64,000 nucleotides of DNA from Rhabdophis nuchalis (GCA_039707465.1 CM077644.1:184462962-184526961), one strand, 5' to 3'; shown: positions 42,150-55,695, numbered from the stretch's first letter. The notes: a model not told the origin generated them from the sequence alone. Translations and numbers: made by a program.

Positions 42150-44969
42150 AATTTGAAGCAACTCTGATGTTGTTCATTTGGAAGCAGGAGGTTCCTTTCT
42201 TGTGAGGAGCCCTGTAGAGCACCTTTGTTTTGCTCTCCTCTGAGCCCTTGCACTGGAAAGGGGTGGCAACTCACATATATCATCCTCCAATACCAGCAGC
42301 AACTGAGATCCTGGTTATTCATAACACAGAATCCTCTGCCTGGACTCAACAGGTAGCAGTTCACCTGGCAACTCTGGAACTATTTCCTGCTTGATTTCTT
42401 TAATATGTATCATGGACTTGAAAGGGGAGAATAATGAAGACCAAAAATGGATGGTACAAAAATGGTGCCAGGATTAATGCTTGATAAGATTTTTGGTGTT
42501 AGATGCAGGCAATATAAGCAATCATTGTGGCTATAACCGTGACATTTGGAACCAATTAGAAAATTATAGATGTATCAGATGGTGTGGATGAGTTGGAAAG
42601 GCATTTGGTAGTTTGGAACAAGAAAGGGTGGAAAAACCCTGAAGCATATGAGTTATCGGCACAGATGACCTAATCTAGGGGCAACTTTGAACTCTGATGC
42701 CCTGCCAGAAGAACTGTCAAAAACTTAAAAGAAAAAAAATAAGGTGCAAAATATCAGAAAAGTGAACGTACTTCCTACCAGGAGAAAAAAAAAGTTAACA
42801 AGGAATGAAAATGTCTGCTAATAACCAGGAAAGCTACAGCTGAATTTTACAGAAATGCCTTTTGCCTCAACTAAAAGGAAAGGGTCTTCAAAAGAATGCA
42901 CACAAGAGGTTTTTATAAACCTCCATCACATCATTTTTGAAAGTACAATATAAAAGCAATGCTTCTGTAATAATCCTGCAGGTGAAACAGTTCGGCACAC
43001 AGACATTTTATACTACATCTGACATCTTGCTATATGAGTTTGGCTTTTAAGGGCAGCACATCATGACTAATGTATTGGAAGGTCTAAAGTAATTCTCACC
43101 CATTTTCAAAAAGAATCTGAAGCCATAACTTAGAGGCACCATTAATAGCCTCTTCTATCATATACTTGATATCAAAGCAAAGAAGTAGAAATTATACCTA
43201 CCTATCTGATGAATAGGATTGAGCAATTGCCTTCCCACCGTGGAATGAAAAGGGCATTCAGAGCATCTTCCTTATCCAAGGGAGGGAGAATATGGAGAGG
43301 AGAGAGTCCATACACAGAGCTTCCCATGTATGGCAGCATTCCTTATTTAGGATCAAATCAAGACGGTGGATGCACTGTGAATGTCAACATCCAGCTTGAG
43401 AATCCAAATAAAAGTCCAGGATCATTCTGTTTCCAAAATCCCTAGTATTTATTGAATACACAGCATGGTAATGTCAAAGCAAAACAAACTCTGAGGCTCC
43501 CAAACCCCAGTCCATAGAATAAAACAATACTTTTCCAAGCCAAACCCTCAGCCTCTCACCTAGTCCATGTAAACAAGTTATCATTGCTATGGGAACTATC
43601 TGCTTCAAATCCACACCTGTTGAATAGATTCCAGGTTCCCAAAGCCTTCAGTAGAATTGTAGGAGTTACATTTCTCCATCTAACCTATTTAGAAATTTCA
43701 TTTCCCTATCTAACTCTTTCAAAAGCAACACCTCCCTCCTCTTACTCTAATGGCAAGTTGAATGAAGAGGCAGGTAGCTGTCAAAGTTTCATCCTTGACA
43801 GGTTGTTCAAATCTGCAACTACTATATTTCTCAAATCTCCATAAACTTTTGGTAATTTAGAGGTAATAACACATTTAGATAAAATGCAAAGACCTGAAAA
43901 GACAAGTAGCATGCCTGTGGAAAATAAATAAATGTTATCCCAATAGTGATAAGCATCTTGAGTGCAATCCTAAAACATTTGGAGTACCACTTGAACATCA
44001 TCAGCACTGATAAAATCCCCATCACTCAATTGCAAAAGGCAGTTATATTTGGAACAGCTTACATTCTGCAACACCGTCAAACATCTGCTTTTTCCTGGTT
44101 CTTGGGAAGGACTGAAGACAAATGTCAAATCCAGTCTAAACATCTGACTAGGCAGCCATATAGCTATGTCATAATGTACATAGCTATAACAAAATGCTGG
44201 ATGGGTTCAGATTAAGGCTACCTGAATATATTGAATTATACATAAACGTGTGTTTGACCCTCCATATGTTAAGCTATTGGTGGTGTTCTGTTTGCCATAT
44301 TACATATGTTTTTAATAGGTCAATTGCTCTAATACATCTCCTGGTGGTTTTTTTGGAATTGACCTGCTTCACCAGCTGTCTTTACTGCTGCTATTAGAGG
44401 CTTCATTTCTATTTGTCATTGCCAATTTTCCCTTTCCTGGTGATTGTTTTGCATGTTAGGGAAACCAGATGGTGCACCATCTTGAAGAAACCACCCTGCA
44501 TGTCAGCAAACTAATGGGGAAGGGTGGTGGTGGAAAGAGCTCAATTGCCACAGAAGCAGCTTGCAGTTTCACAAGGCTCTTCCTGCTAAAGACACAGTCA
44601 TAAATCATTATTCAGAGTGACACTAATGAATTGGTCTATGCCCAGGATTTACTGAGTTGCAGAGAAATTATCAAGGTATTTTATTCTAGGCAGGCATTTG
44701 TATGTTACAGCCAGTTCTCTCCAGGTTTCGTGCCCTTCATTTTCAAATTGTACATGCAGTGGGATTTAATAGATTTCCAATTCAAGTGAGCAAAAAGGTT
44801 CTGTCCCTTGTCCCTTCTTCTTCATAGTTTTAAATATTTGGTGTGGCTGTCTCTTCCAGAATTAAATCGATCCTTTAGCCAAGTGCTCGTGTGATGCCTT
44901 TAACAGTATATGCCAAAAGAGGCACACTTGAAGAGCTAATAGCTGAACTCCTTTGTAGTATCAGACAAC
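42150..44969. other. Interval with no gene seen
   Basis: ORFs up to 89 codons without domains. The stretch flanking the L1 insertion (39900-40110 and 42150-42420) is GC-richer and could be an old repeat, but no diagnostic end was found. Confidence 0.5.
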
Positions 44970-44970
44970 A

Positions 44971-45042
<72 letters not shown>

Positions 45043-45044
45043 AA
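44970..45044. repeat. (GAAA)n microsatellite, about 18 units
   Basis: Pure purine tetranucleotide array after ACAACA. Confidence 0.97.
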
Positions 45045-47104
45045 CTAAAATAGCCTAGAAGACATCTTTGCATGCAATTATAAGATTTTTCCTGGTGCTC
45101 TCAAACACTTTTCTTTTTTTTCTCTATTCCACAGTACTTCATGGATGAATCACAATTCTTTCAGAATTGCAGCTATTTTCCTCTGGAACTAAAGCCTAAT
45201 AGCTTTTGTGTTTTCAGATCTGCATGGGGAAAATCTGTCTACAACTCCATTCTGTTTAAAGCATTCCTCCAGAGAGTGGCTTTGAACTGCTGGCCCCATG
45301 GCTAAAATACCAGAACTTTCTTGCGCCTTTTTCACCTTCGCTTTTTAAAGCCACTGCTCCCTAAAGATTCCTAGATGATTTGAAAGCTTTCAGACGTTCT
45401 TTTGCTATTTTGTAGTCACTGGATTGGCTCCAATCACATCCAAATCACTGATTGTTTATTTGACTAATGCAACTAATTCAAACATGACTATTTGGAAAGC
45501 CAATTCAGTTTGAAGCTTTGTTTTCAGCTGTGGTTTGGGCTGATTCAATTCAATTTTCTAAATCTGGAGGAAAAGGCTTTTGCACACGAGCAAGGACCTT
45601 CATAATAATTGCTTCAATTCAGAACATTGATTCAATTCAGGAAATCAATCAAACTGTCTCCAAAACAAGCGTTTAACACAGGACTGCTCAAACTGGGATT
45701 TGAATAATTATATCACCTGCACTAGAAATCCTCTATCAAGGACACAAATGTATACATGTTCCCATGTGACATGTGTGCATGCAAACACTCAATGACACAA
45801 AGCCCAACTCCTTGCCTGTACTCCAACTCCAGCAAATATTCTAATTAGGCAAGATAAATCACAGTCATTTCTTCCCTCCATTTCATGTCCCACATTGCAG
45901 ACATCACGTGTGCATCTGCATATCCCCAGGAAGTCTACCAAATCATCAAGATGGCTTCCTATGCACACATATTAAGGAATGAGCCACAATGAGCTATGCG
46001 GGAATCGATAAAGAAACTTAGAATGCAATGCTCAGCTCTAGTGCAGGTGTGTCTCCAATTCCTTGAAGTGGGACTTTCTCTGGAATAAGCATTTATAACA
46101 ATTACATTTGCTAGAATAGGCAGGAGGAAGATGGATGTTAAGTGGCTTCGCTCAGGCATTCGTAATGGAAAAAAATCCAGCCATCAACATTCTTTTCCAG
46201 AAATATATCGTTCTGTGTATGCATATTTATTTATTTATTTATTTATTTATTATTAGGCTTCATAAATATTTATGTAATGTGAACATTTTTCTACTTCTAT
46301 TTATGTAATGTGAACATTTGGATCACTGGCTACAAATGTGCAGACTGTACAGTAAAAGGTGAAAAAAATGCAAACAAATTCAAGCGCTACTGGATTGCTT
46401 CTTGTTACAGTGTGAGCTTTGAGCAACTGAAATTAAATGTGTTTGATTTCACATTGCAAACATTTCCTCATCTAGAACTTATGAATTTCCAGATAGAGCT
46501 TTCAAACAAATATATTGACATTTCCAGTTGATCACTGGAATACCTTATGTTTGCAACCCCATACCTTTGTAAGAAAACCTCTTTATGTGCAGCAACAAAT
46601 GACATGTAGAAATAGACTAGCTATAGTGAAGATCTCTGCTTAGAATTAAAGTCAGTTGCTCTAAAAACTGAACTTCATTCAAGAATAAGCAGTCACATTT
46701 CAGTCATTGAACACTGACTTGTGAAATTATTTTTATGTTGATTTTTTTTCATATATAATAAACAGATTCCTTTTTGATTTTATTACTAATTTACTATCAC
46801 TAGCAGTTTATCTTTTGATCAAAGGTTCTGGCATTTGTTTATTATTATTGTTATTGTACTTTTATTCATTAAACATGAAACTCAACCAAGTTAACATTTA
46901 AAAATGTATCACAAATATTATTGACTGGCACTGATAGTTGGTACGTGTTGCTGCTGCTGCTGATTAAACATGAATTAACATTTGCCAGTAATTTAGCTGG
47001 CATTTGCTTCATTTACATAAGGTTCTCTCCAATAACTAAGATGCCATAATGTGTTGGCTTAATATATATTTGGATCCAAGAACTATAGCCTAAGAGACAG
47101 ATGG
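45045..47104. other. Interval with no gene seen
   Basis: AT-rich. Contains (TTTA)n of about seven units at 46223-46252 and a 20-bp direct repeat TTTATGTAATGTGAACATTT (at about 46269 and 46300). Confidence 0.55.
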
Positions 47105-47586
47105 TGGTGTGGCCCAGTCGGCTCCGGATGAGCCACTGATGGACTCCTCTAGTGAGGAGTCCTATGAGTCTGCTCTGGAGGAGGAGGGCAACCTTCAGAG
47201 AGCTAAGAGCCCGGCTGGTCATCAGGAGGCACCTGGGTCTTGGAGTAGTGGGGAGGATCAAGGCCAGTTTGTCCCTGATGCTAGATTGAGAAGGGCTGAA
47301 AAAAGGAGGCTTCAATTGCATCAGAAGTGAACTTGAAAAAATTGAATTAGTCCCAGCTGCCTAATGACTGGACCCTCCCAAGAGGGTTTAAAGTCTTTGC
47401 TAAGAAAGTCCTTGCAGAGAACAACGCTGGATTTCTAGGTTCGTGTTCATTCGTGTTGATTTTCAGGTTCATGTTTAGTCGAGTTAGGAAGCTTCGTATC
47501 TGTTCAGAGTCATTCAGGCAAGCAGCCAAGAGAGTCAGTGGCAAGCAGCCAGTCTTGTATTAGTTGGAGAAAGGGGGGTCAGAACA
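47105..47586 (+). mobile_element. LTR (diverged copy of the 61434 family)
   Basis: Starts TGGTGTGGCCCAGTCGGCTC and ends GGGGGTCAGAACA, with the CAGCTGCCTAATGACTGGAC / CCCAAGAGGGTTTAAAG segment shared with 61434-61784. A TATA-like TTTAAAG precedes the downstream part. It is longer than the other copy and lacks a clean TSD. The 73- and 102-codon ORFs on the two strands are not genes. Confidence 0.7.
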
Positions 47587-47594
47587 GGTTGACA

Positions 47595-47990
47595 TGTTAT
47601 CAATGCACAGATTCTCTAAATCCTATCCAAGGTTTCTAGGTATGGCACCCATTGTGCCATTAACCACTGGGACTGCCATAGCTAGTTTATGCCATAATCT
47701 TTCAACTTCGATTTTCAAGTCTTGATACTTTATGATCCTCCAATTCTTTGTTACTCTACTATGCCCTAGCATTGCGACATCAATTATCTACATTTTCTTC
47801 TTTTCAACCATGGTAAAATCATGTGTGTTAAAGTATCACAATATTTTAATGTGCTCAGTCTTAACTATGTTCCAACTCTATGCTTTACAGATATTCCAGT
47901 GAATCATTGTTCACTGTGACTATGTTATGTCCATGTTTATAATTAGTACGTTTAAGCTTCTTGAGAAGATCAAGATCTGAGTATATGACC
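47595..47990 (-). pseudogene. LINE C-terminal endonuclease-like remnant (R4/Dong type?)
   Basis: Minus-strand translation yields IIDVAMLGHSRVTKN, then KYQDLKIEVERLWHKLAMAV and PVVNGTMGAIPRNL with one stop. This is the pattern of the C-terminal (restriction-like endonuclease) region in some early-branching LINEs: a DV.VPGD.RV, KY.DL..E...W, VPVV.G.LG series. Upstream pieces reading YWNICKAYELEHS support the same frame family. Exact clade is uncertain; the copy is dead. Confidence 0.55.
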
Positions 47991-48705
47991 TACTTTTTTT
48001 TTTACTTTCATAATCTGTAGTTAGATTTAATACTTGGAATGAACTTTCAATCATTATTGCACTCTTGCTTTAAATGAATCAGTTGGGTTGACTGCCTCTA
48101 TGTCCTGGTATGCTGCCACATCATGGGTGATGGGTTTGCTAGAACAAATAAGCAAAGAATGCTGGGAATGTACAACAAGAGTATAAATTCACATCTTTGA
48201 GCCACCAAAGATGTGAAGTCATCCCAGCTGCCTAGCTAAAGCAAACAGATACCTATTGTACATTGGGTAGCAGCAACCAAGCAAGGTGCTAGAGGCAGAT
48301 GGTCACTTTAGTGACAACAACTGTTTCATACTGCATGGGGGAAGGCAATCCATTCTGATATTTAACAATAAAACCACACAAATAGACAATATTAAGTGAT
48401 TGACAATACAGTGCTGCATGATGGGCCTTAAAAGTCAGATGGCTTTGGGTTACTCTTTATTCTCGTTAAGAGCTAATATTGGAAAAATAGTTCTACTCCT
48501 TCAGTCTACTTAGAATAATGACCTCTACTAACTTTCTGCAAAATAACTTTAATGAACACGAATTTATTTTACAATCTTCTTGATCCCTACTTTTAAAAGA
48601 AAGATCTTCAGTAATGTTTTAATATCTGGTAATTGTTTTTCCAAATTGGCCTACAAAAGTAAAAGGAACAAAGAGACTATAGCCAAGTATGAATAATTTA
48701 GTGGT

Positions 48706-48708
<3 letters not shown>
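47991..48708. other. Interval with no gene seen
   Basis: Unique-looking AT-rich sequence without recognised features. Confidence 0.5.

Positions 48709-48799
<91 letters not shown>
48709..48799. repeat. (CT)n microsatellite, about 40 units
   Basis: One interruption near the 3' end (CTCTTCTCTCTCTGTC). It lies at the 5' junction of the CR1 copy that follows. Confidence 0.97.
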
Positions 48800-49135
48800 G
48801 TCAAATGATAGCAGTATCCCAATATCTTAGGGGCTGTCACAAAGAAGAGGGAGTCAAGCTACCGTATTCTCCAAAGCACCTGAAGGTAGGACAAAAAGCA
48901 ATGGATAAAAACTAATCAAGGAGAGAAGCAACCTAGAACGAAGGAGAAATTTCCTGACAGTTAGAACAACTAATCAGTGGAACAACTTGCCTCCAGAAGT
49001 TGTAAATGCTCCAACACTGAAACTTGGAGATTGGACAACCATTTGTCTAAAGTGGTGTAGGATTTCCTGCCTAGAAGACTTGTACTAGAAGACCTCCAAG
49101 GTCCCTTCCAACTCTGTTATTCTGTTCTGTTCTCG
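48800..49135 (+). mobile_element. CR1 LINE 3' end
   Basis: Encodes the degraded ORF2 end (HKEEGVKL, KERSNLERRRNF-type, LTVRTTNQWNNLPPEVVNAP) then GACCTCCAAGGTCCCTTCCA and the TTCTGTTCTG tail. 5'-truncated; some in-frame damage. Confidence 0.9.
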
Positions 49136-49978
49136 CTCGCTCTCCCCTCTCTCTCCATCTGTCCAACCATCTATTGTATACCTCCTGCCAGACCTTTCCA
49201 AGTGGAAAACATAATTTTCCCTTTATTTTTATAAAACGGTTTCAAAAAACAAAAAGGATACTGATCATTTTTTTTAATATTATAAAAGCAGATTAAAAAA
49301 ATACAGTAATTTTACTGTTTGCATTTCTAAATAGGAAGCATATAAAATGAAACAAATAAGAAAGTTGCATCTTTCAGAAAGTAATATGTACTAAATGGAT
49401 GAGGCTTATTAAAATAATGACTTATTGGTAATGTATATATTTTCATATGCTTATAAGTGGAGGACTTGCATTCTTCCATATTTTTATTAATGCCATAGAG
49501 GAAGAGATAATGGAAGAAAATGTTTATCAGAATTGCATCTGACACAAAATCAGATGAAATTGCCATTAATACCAAAGCAGTTAAAATAAAATTTAAAACA
49601 ATCTTACTTGTTAAAAAAGCTAGAAAGAAAAAAATAATAGAATATAGAGATAAGCATAAAGGTTTGGTTTTTTTCATGCAGGGAAAATGCCTTTGGGGTG
49701 TTCAATCATAAGTTACATATGAGCCAACAGTGAGAAATAAAGACAAGGGCAATTAGAAATTGCATCAGCAGAGATGTAGTTTTCAAATTATGGGAGAAAA
49801 TAGTTCTACCTCTAATACTTATCCAATTGTCATCACCATACCTTAAGAACAATTAAGATAAACAGGAAATGATTCACAAGAGAGCAAGTAAAACCATTGA
49901 AATACTGTAAACTGAATTCTCCTGGCCTTTTGCAAAGCATTAAAGACTTGATGTTCCATCTGCACTTAGGCCCAGTGG
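49136..49978. other. AT-rich interval with no gene seen
   Basis: A 116-codon minus-strand frame (49677-49327) is hydrophobic and AT-driven, without a recognised domain. Confidence 0.5.
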
Positions 49979-50250
49979 CAGTGGTGGAATTAAAAAAATT
50001 TTTTTACTACCAGTTCTGTGGTTGTGGCTTAGTGGGCATGGCAGGGGAAGGATACTGTAAAATCTCCATTCCCACCCCACTCCAGGGGAAGGTTACTGCA
50101 AAATCCACATTTCCTCCCAATTAGCTGGGACTCAGGAAGCAGAGAATAGAGGGGGGCATGGCCAGTCAGAGGTGATATTTACCAGGTCTCCAAACTATTC
50201 AATATTTCCACTACTGGTTCTCCAGAACTGGTCAGAACCTGCTGAATGGT
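49979..50250 (+). mobile_element. hAT-type element, diverged
   Basis: Left end CAGTGGTGGAATT with TACTACCAGTTCTGTGGTTG. The right half ends CTGGTTCTCCAGAACTGGTC, AGAACCTGCTGAAT. Same family as 25417, 34856 (left end) and 10403 (right end). AGGGGAAGGATACTGTAAAA / AGGGGAAGGTTACTGCAAAA is an internal direct repeat. Confidence 0.7.
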
Positions 50251-51578
50251 TGATGGATTACTTGGTATGTTCTATATGGATTACAACATAATATTTTGGA
50301 CAAGGACATATGTTTTGTTTATCGTGCTACTAGGATGCTGAGAGGAATGAGGATGATGACTTTAGATTCCTTTTATATTACCATTCATTGGTTTTCATCA
50401 TCTATATGCCACCTAGAATCATGGCATTGAGATGGATGGACGGACAGACAAACAGATAGTAGAAGTTATATGTTCTAGGTTGGTTTAAATTTTATTTTGC
50501 ACTGAGTGCCTCGTTAAATGCAACAGTCTAAGTAGCTACATATAACTCTGAAATTTTATCATCATTGAATTCAAAATATTATGAACACAGCTAATTTAAA
50601 ATAGGAAGAGAAGAGAAAATAAAAAGAAAATAGAAAATAGGTACTTGACCAGGATTTAGTTACTTGACTTATGAGAGCCCAGAGGAAGATATCCCAGGAA
50701 TTTTGCAGATTGGTTCAATTTAATGAGTAAAAAAAGCAGGGAATGGAATCTATCTGCAGATTGGTTCAAGTTCAAACTGCAATGATAACTTGAAATATGA
50801 CTACATAGAACTAGGGAAATAGTTGTAGCACCACAAAAAAAAAAGATGTGGACTCTTAGACTGCATAAATCTACATGTTGAATTCCAAGTTAAATACTAG
50901 GACAACTCCACATGGATTTGCTATCTCACACCTTACTATATTGTTCATCTCTACTGCATAGAGACCTAGTCCTAAATGAAGGGATAAACTATTTAAGTTT
51001 TACTACCAAGTATCTAGCAAACCAACAATCTTCCCTATGGAACGCACAAATATATTGTCTGTCTCTGCAAAACATCTATTTCAGGAAGGACATTATTGGT
51101 GGTGATTAGCAAACCAACAGCTGTCTCCTATTGATTCCTCATATTAATAATAAGAATCTATTAGAGCTGGAGTGGATAGAACCTGCCACTAAATGAATAT
51201 GGTTAGAATGAAAAACAAAATGAAAATGCAACATGAGCCACAGGATTCTGTTATCAATGAGGGAAGGGGTAGGAGAGCAGCTAAGAGTGAAAAGATTGAT
51301 AGTATCAGAGGGCAAGTATTAGATGCACCTTCCAGACATTGGTCTTTAAATAGAGACCCCTGCTAGAATTTAAAACATCTATTCTATTGACAAAATTGCA
51401 GCAGGAAAACAATCCATACAGGCAGGTATATCCTCTCCTGAGGCCATCTGATCTCATTCTTTTCAGCCAGTAATCAATAATTATTATGCCAGGTTCACTT
51501 TCAAGGTGAATCAAGCCCCTCTATATGAAAAACTTGACACACATATTGTTAAAAAGTCAGTGGGGATATGGCAAGGAT
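50251..51578. other. Interval with no gene seen
   Basis: Contains ATGGATGGACGGACAGACAA tetranucleotide scraps near 50432, and GATTGGTTCAA repeated near 50709 and 50760. No gene. Confidence 0.55.
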
Positions 51579-51677
51579 CAGGGATCTCCAACCTTCACAA
51601 CTTTAAGACTTGTGACTGGCAAGGGAATTCTGGGAGCTGAAGTCCACAAGTCTTAAGTTGTGAAGGTTGGACACCTA
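51579..51677. mobile_element. Decayed palindromic hAT-type MITE
   Basis: CAGGGATCTCCAACCTTCAC...GTGAAGGTTGGACACCT with TTTAAGACTTGTG / CCACAAGTCTTAA arms. Related to 31119-31253 but diverged and partly deleted. No TSD left. Confidence 0.75.
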
Positions 51678-52189
51678 CTTAGACTCACTGAAGATAGTGT
51701 GATAAAAGCCTCACTCATCCCTGAACTTAATACTTTCATCTACATCATTAAAAACCAATGCAACAAAAATATATCTTAATTAAATGATGCTCTGTTACAT
51801 TGCTTGAAAGATTGTGTTTTTTCCAATTCTCTGAAAGAGATTTTTTTTCCAGAAACTGATTCATACAACATAAGAGAACTGTGATTTTAAAGCTCATTTC
51901 ATGGATTCAAAAAATATTTCATAACCATCTTTAATTTAAATCTTGACATATATTTTCAATGTTTTCATTTCTTGGTCCTAAGGTGTTTACGCCTGCCCCC
52001 CCCCCACTTTTCCATCAAAAAACAATTGACTTAGCAAGTTAATCTATATTTTCAGAATACAAATAAAAGTTATATTTCCAATTTTACATTATTACTTTAA
52101 AAATACCATCAAAACAAATTTAACTTATGATTTGCTTTTAAAAAAACATGTATAAATTTAGATTTTAAGAGATATAAGCAAAAAAATTA
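51678..52189. other. AT-rich interval with no gene seen
   Basis: No recognised features. Confidence 0.5.
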
Positions 52190-55100
52190 TTATTATTTTA
52201 AAGAAAATTTTTATTTTTAACATTAAAAACAAGTTAAAAAACATCATTCATCTCATGCTTTGTACAACATGTCATTCGGGCAAATGTTCTGTGTGTCAGT
52301 GCTTAAAATCACAAACATATTTATCAATTTTCCTTTCATTACATATATATCACCTTTGTTTCACATAACAACATTTTCATTTATCAAGTCAATCTTTTCC
52401 CCACTTATTCAATGTATAAGAAGAATATTAAAAAAGAGAAAGAAAAAAGAAAAATTCTTCCCGTTTTATAACATTGCTCTCAATTGTCTCTAGAAGTCAC
52501 TTTCCCATTATAAAATAAAATAAAATATTTTCTTCTTCTAAAGACAGAAATTTATCCAAGTTTTATAATAATATAATATGTATGTATCAAACTGGGTATG
52601 TCTAGCTTGATGAAGAGAAGTATCAGGGGAGACATGATAGCAGTGTTCTGATATCTCAGAGGGCGCCACAAAGAAGAGGGAGTCAAACTATTCTCCAAGG
52701 CACCTGGGGGCAGGACAAGAAGCAATGGGTGGAAACTAATCAAGGAGAGAAGCAACTTAGAACTAAGGAGAAATTTCCTGACAGTTAGAACAATTAACCT
52801 CTGGAACAGCTTGTCTCCAGAAGTTGTGAATGCCCCAACCCTAGAAGTTTTAAAAAGATGTTAGGTAGCCATTTGTCTGAAATGGTATAAGGCTCCTGCC
52901 CACGCAGGGGGTTGGACTAGAAGACCTACAAGGTCCCTTCCAACTCTGCTATTGTATTGTATTGTATATTATATTCCTTAGGTTTTTCTTTTTTCCAACC
53001 ATTGATAAAACTTATTCCATATTTCATAAAATTGTTCACTCTCCTGCTCTCTAATTTCAAATGTTAATCTGCTCATCTCTGCACATTCCATAATTTTACG
53101 AATAACTTCTTCTTGTGAAGGTAATTTCTCATTTCTCCAGTTTTTTGCAAATACAATTCTAGCTGCTGTCAAAACATTCACAATTAAATATTTCAAGTTT
53201 TTATCAAGCATTTCTGACGTAATTCCAAGTAAGAAAAGTTCAGGTTTAAAGTCTATGTGTTTTTGTGTCATTTGCTCCAGCCATATGTGAATCATAGTCA
53301 CATGTAACCTTTGCCTCCGAAAAAGTCCACCACATACGGTAGTAAGAACCAGGCATCTGATAACATTTCCAACATTTTTCAGATTTATTCTTATTCATTC
53401 TTGCAAGTCTTGCTGGTGATAAATGCCACCTATAAAACAACTTATACAAATTCTCTTTACAAGCAGTTGACATTGTCATTTTATAATTTTGTGTCCACAA
53501 TTTTTGCCACTTGTCTAAATTGATCCCATGCCCAAAATTTTCCCCCCAGGTTATCATAGTTTCTTTCACTTGTTCTTCCTGAAGTTTAAACTCTAATAAG
53601 TAAGCATAAAGTTTTTAATTTACTTTTTCATTGACACCTGTTAAATTTTTATCTAGTTCCATCATTTTATCATAAACCCCTCCTTTTTTTGATCCTCTTT
53701 ATATCTAGAATGTATTTGCATGTATGTATACCAGTTCATATCTATTCCTTCTTGTTTTAATTCCTGGATAGTTTTAAGATCACCTCCTGAGTTCAATAAC
53801 TTGGAGTATCTGATTGTGTGTTCCTTTTTGTATATTATTGCATATGAAAATGCTTCAGTAGTTGATACCCAGACTGTCATTTTAAGATAATGCAATCTCT
53901 TAACCTTTTCCCAGTTTAAAATCAAAGACTCTCTTATGTAATGCCTTCTAAAGAAACCATGTTCCCTGGTGTTTCTATACCATAGAGCTGCATGCCATCC
54001 CGATAACAAATCATGTCCTTCTAGTTCTAAGAGCCTAGTGTTTCTTAATGTTATCCAATCTTTAATCCACATCAAATTTGCAGCTTGATAGTATAATTCC
54101 CAATCAGGTAATCCCATACCTCCCCTTATTTTGGCATCTTGTAAATTTTTTAGCTTTATTCTTGCTTTTTCCCCCTTGCCATATAAACTTTAAAATCATT
54201 TTGTTCAACCCTTCAAAAAAGTCCTTACCCAATCTGATTGGGATTATCTGGAATAGGTATAATACTTTAGGTAAAACATTCATTTTTATTGTGGTTATTC
54301 TCCCTATCAGTGATAATTGTAAATTTTGCCATCTCGTTAGATCTGTTGCTATTTGTTGTATGTGTTTATAATAGTTATCCTTTTAAGGGTACTACATCTA
54401 GATGTCAAGTAAATTCCTAAATATTTAACCCTATTTGTGATTTGAATTTTCAAGATTTCTGTTAATTCTTTTTTCTGTCTTGTTAACATATTCTTTGTCA
54501 GTATTTGGGTTTTATCTTTATTTATTTTCAAGCCTGCTACTTTTCCATAGTCCTCAATTTTCCCTATCAATTTAGACGCAATTTTGAGTGGTTCTTCAAG
54601 AATAAAAACTAGGTTGTCTGCAAACGCTTGTAGTTTATATTGTTCTTTCCTAATTGTCATTCCCTTTATTCCTTTCTCTTCTTTTATCTATCTATATAAC
54701 ACTTCTAGCGTTAATATAAAAAGTAAAGGTGATAGTGGGCAGCCTTATCTTGTACCTCTTTTTATCTTAATGTTGTCTGAAAATTCTCCATTTATTATTA
54801 TCTTAGCTGTTTGGTTGTGATATATAGTACTTATAACATGTATAAGATTTTGACCAAATTTCATTTGGTCTAGTTGTTGCTACATAAACTTCCAGCTCAC
54901 ATTATCAAAAGCTTTTTGTGCATCAAGAAACATCAGGGCCATTTGTTTTTCAGGATGTGTTTCATAATATTCCAACGTATTCAAAATTATTCTTATACTG
55001 TCTTTAATTTGTCTCTTTGGTAAGAATCCATTTTGATCTGGGTATATAAAACTGTTTAGATATTTTTTAAGCCTTTCTGCTAAGATTGATGCAAATAACT

Positions 55101-55695
55101 TGTAGTCTGAATTCAACAATGAAATTGGTCGATAATTCTTTATCTGAAGGAGATCAGTTCCTTCCTTTGGTATCAGTGAAATGTATGCTTCTGACCAAGA
55201 ATTGGGCATTTTACTACCAGATATAACTTCATTTATCACTTCTAGTAGAGGGAGGGATAGTATTTCTTCCAAAGTTTTGGAAAACTCCACTGGAAGACCA
55301 TCCGATCCCAGGGCCTTCCCATTATTTTGTCTTTTGATAGCTTCAGTTAATTCCATCATTGTTATCTTTGCATCTAATATATTTCTAGTATCATCCGATA
55401 TAACAGGGAGGTTAGCCTCTTGTAGATAATTTTTAACATCCTGTTCTAGTATGTTTTCTTTTTCGTATAATTTTGTATAGTATTCCTGAATAATTTTCTT
55501 TTTCTCCTTATTTAAGTAGTGTATTTGTCCCTGTTCATCATTTAATTGTTGGATCTTCCTTGCTTCTCTTTCTTTCTTTAATTTATACGCCAACCACCTT
55601 CCTGGTTTATTTGCATTTTCAAAATAGTTCTGCTTTGCGGATCTTATCTTTTGAGTCAGTTCCTCTTTTTCTAAGATCCAAGCAAAAATTTTAGA
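52190..55695 (-). pseudogene. L1-type LINE, ORF2 remnant plus 3' UTR, 5'-truncated
   Basis: Minus strand. From 55695 an ORF2 frame gives NNGKALGSDGLPVEFSKTL, LIPKEGTDLLQIKNYRPISL and FLDAQKAFDNVSWKF (RT motif A region). Then comes a motif B piece, GCPLSPLLF, preceded by a stop where Gln is expected, and AFADNLVF, where the catalytic FADD is FADN. Frames at 54660-54349, 54117-53662, 53569-53246 and 53301-52978 follow the order of L1 ORF2 and end WNKFYQWLEKRKT plus a stop. The endonuclease is missing, with several stops and frameshifts. The 3' UTR runs to about 52190 and is split by a CR1. Confidence 0.88.
52597..52970 (+). mobile_element. CR1 LINE 3' end inserted in the L1 3' UTR
   Basis: Encodes RGDMIAVF, HKEEGVKLFSKAPGGRTRSN, GWKLIKERSNLELRRNFLTV-type sequence and LWNSLSPEVVNAPTLEV before a frameshift. 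It then runs to CAAGGTCCCTTCCAACTCTG and a (TATTG)n tail. The opposite orientation to the L1 around it shows it came later. Confidence 0.9.

Noticed and set aside
39900..42420. LTR element split by the ORF1-only L1
   Set aside because: The flanks look repeat-like in composition, but neither TG...CA ends nor a duplication could be found.
49327..49677. 116-codon hydrophobic minus ORF as a membrane protein
   Set aside because: AT-rich composition alone gives Phe/Leu/Ile/Tyr-rich frames; no start context, domain or neighbouring exon supports it.
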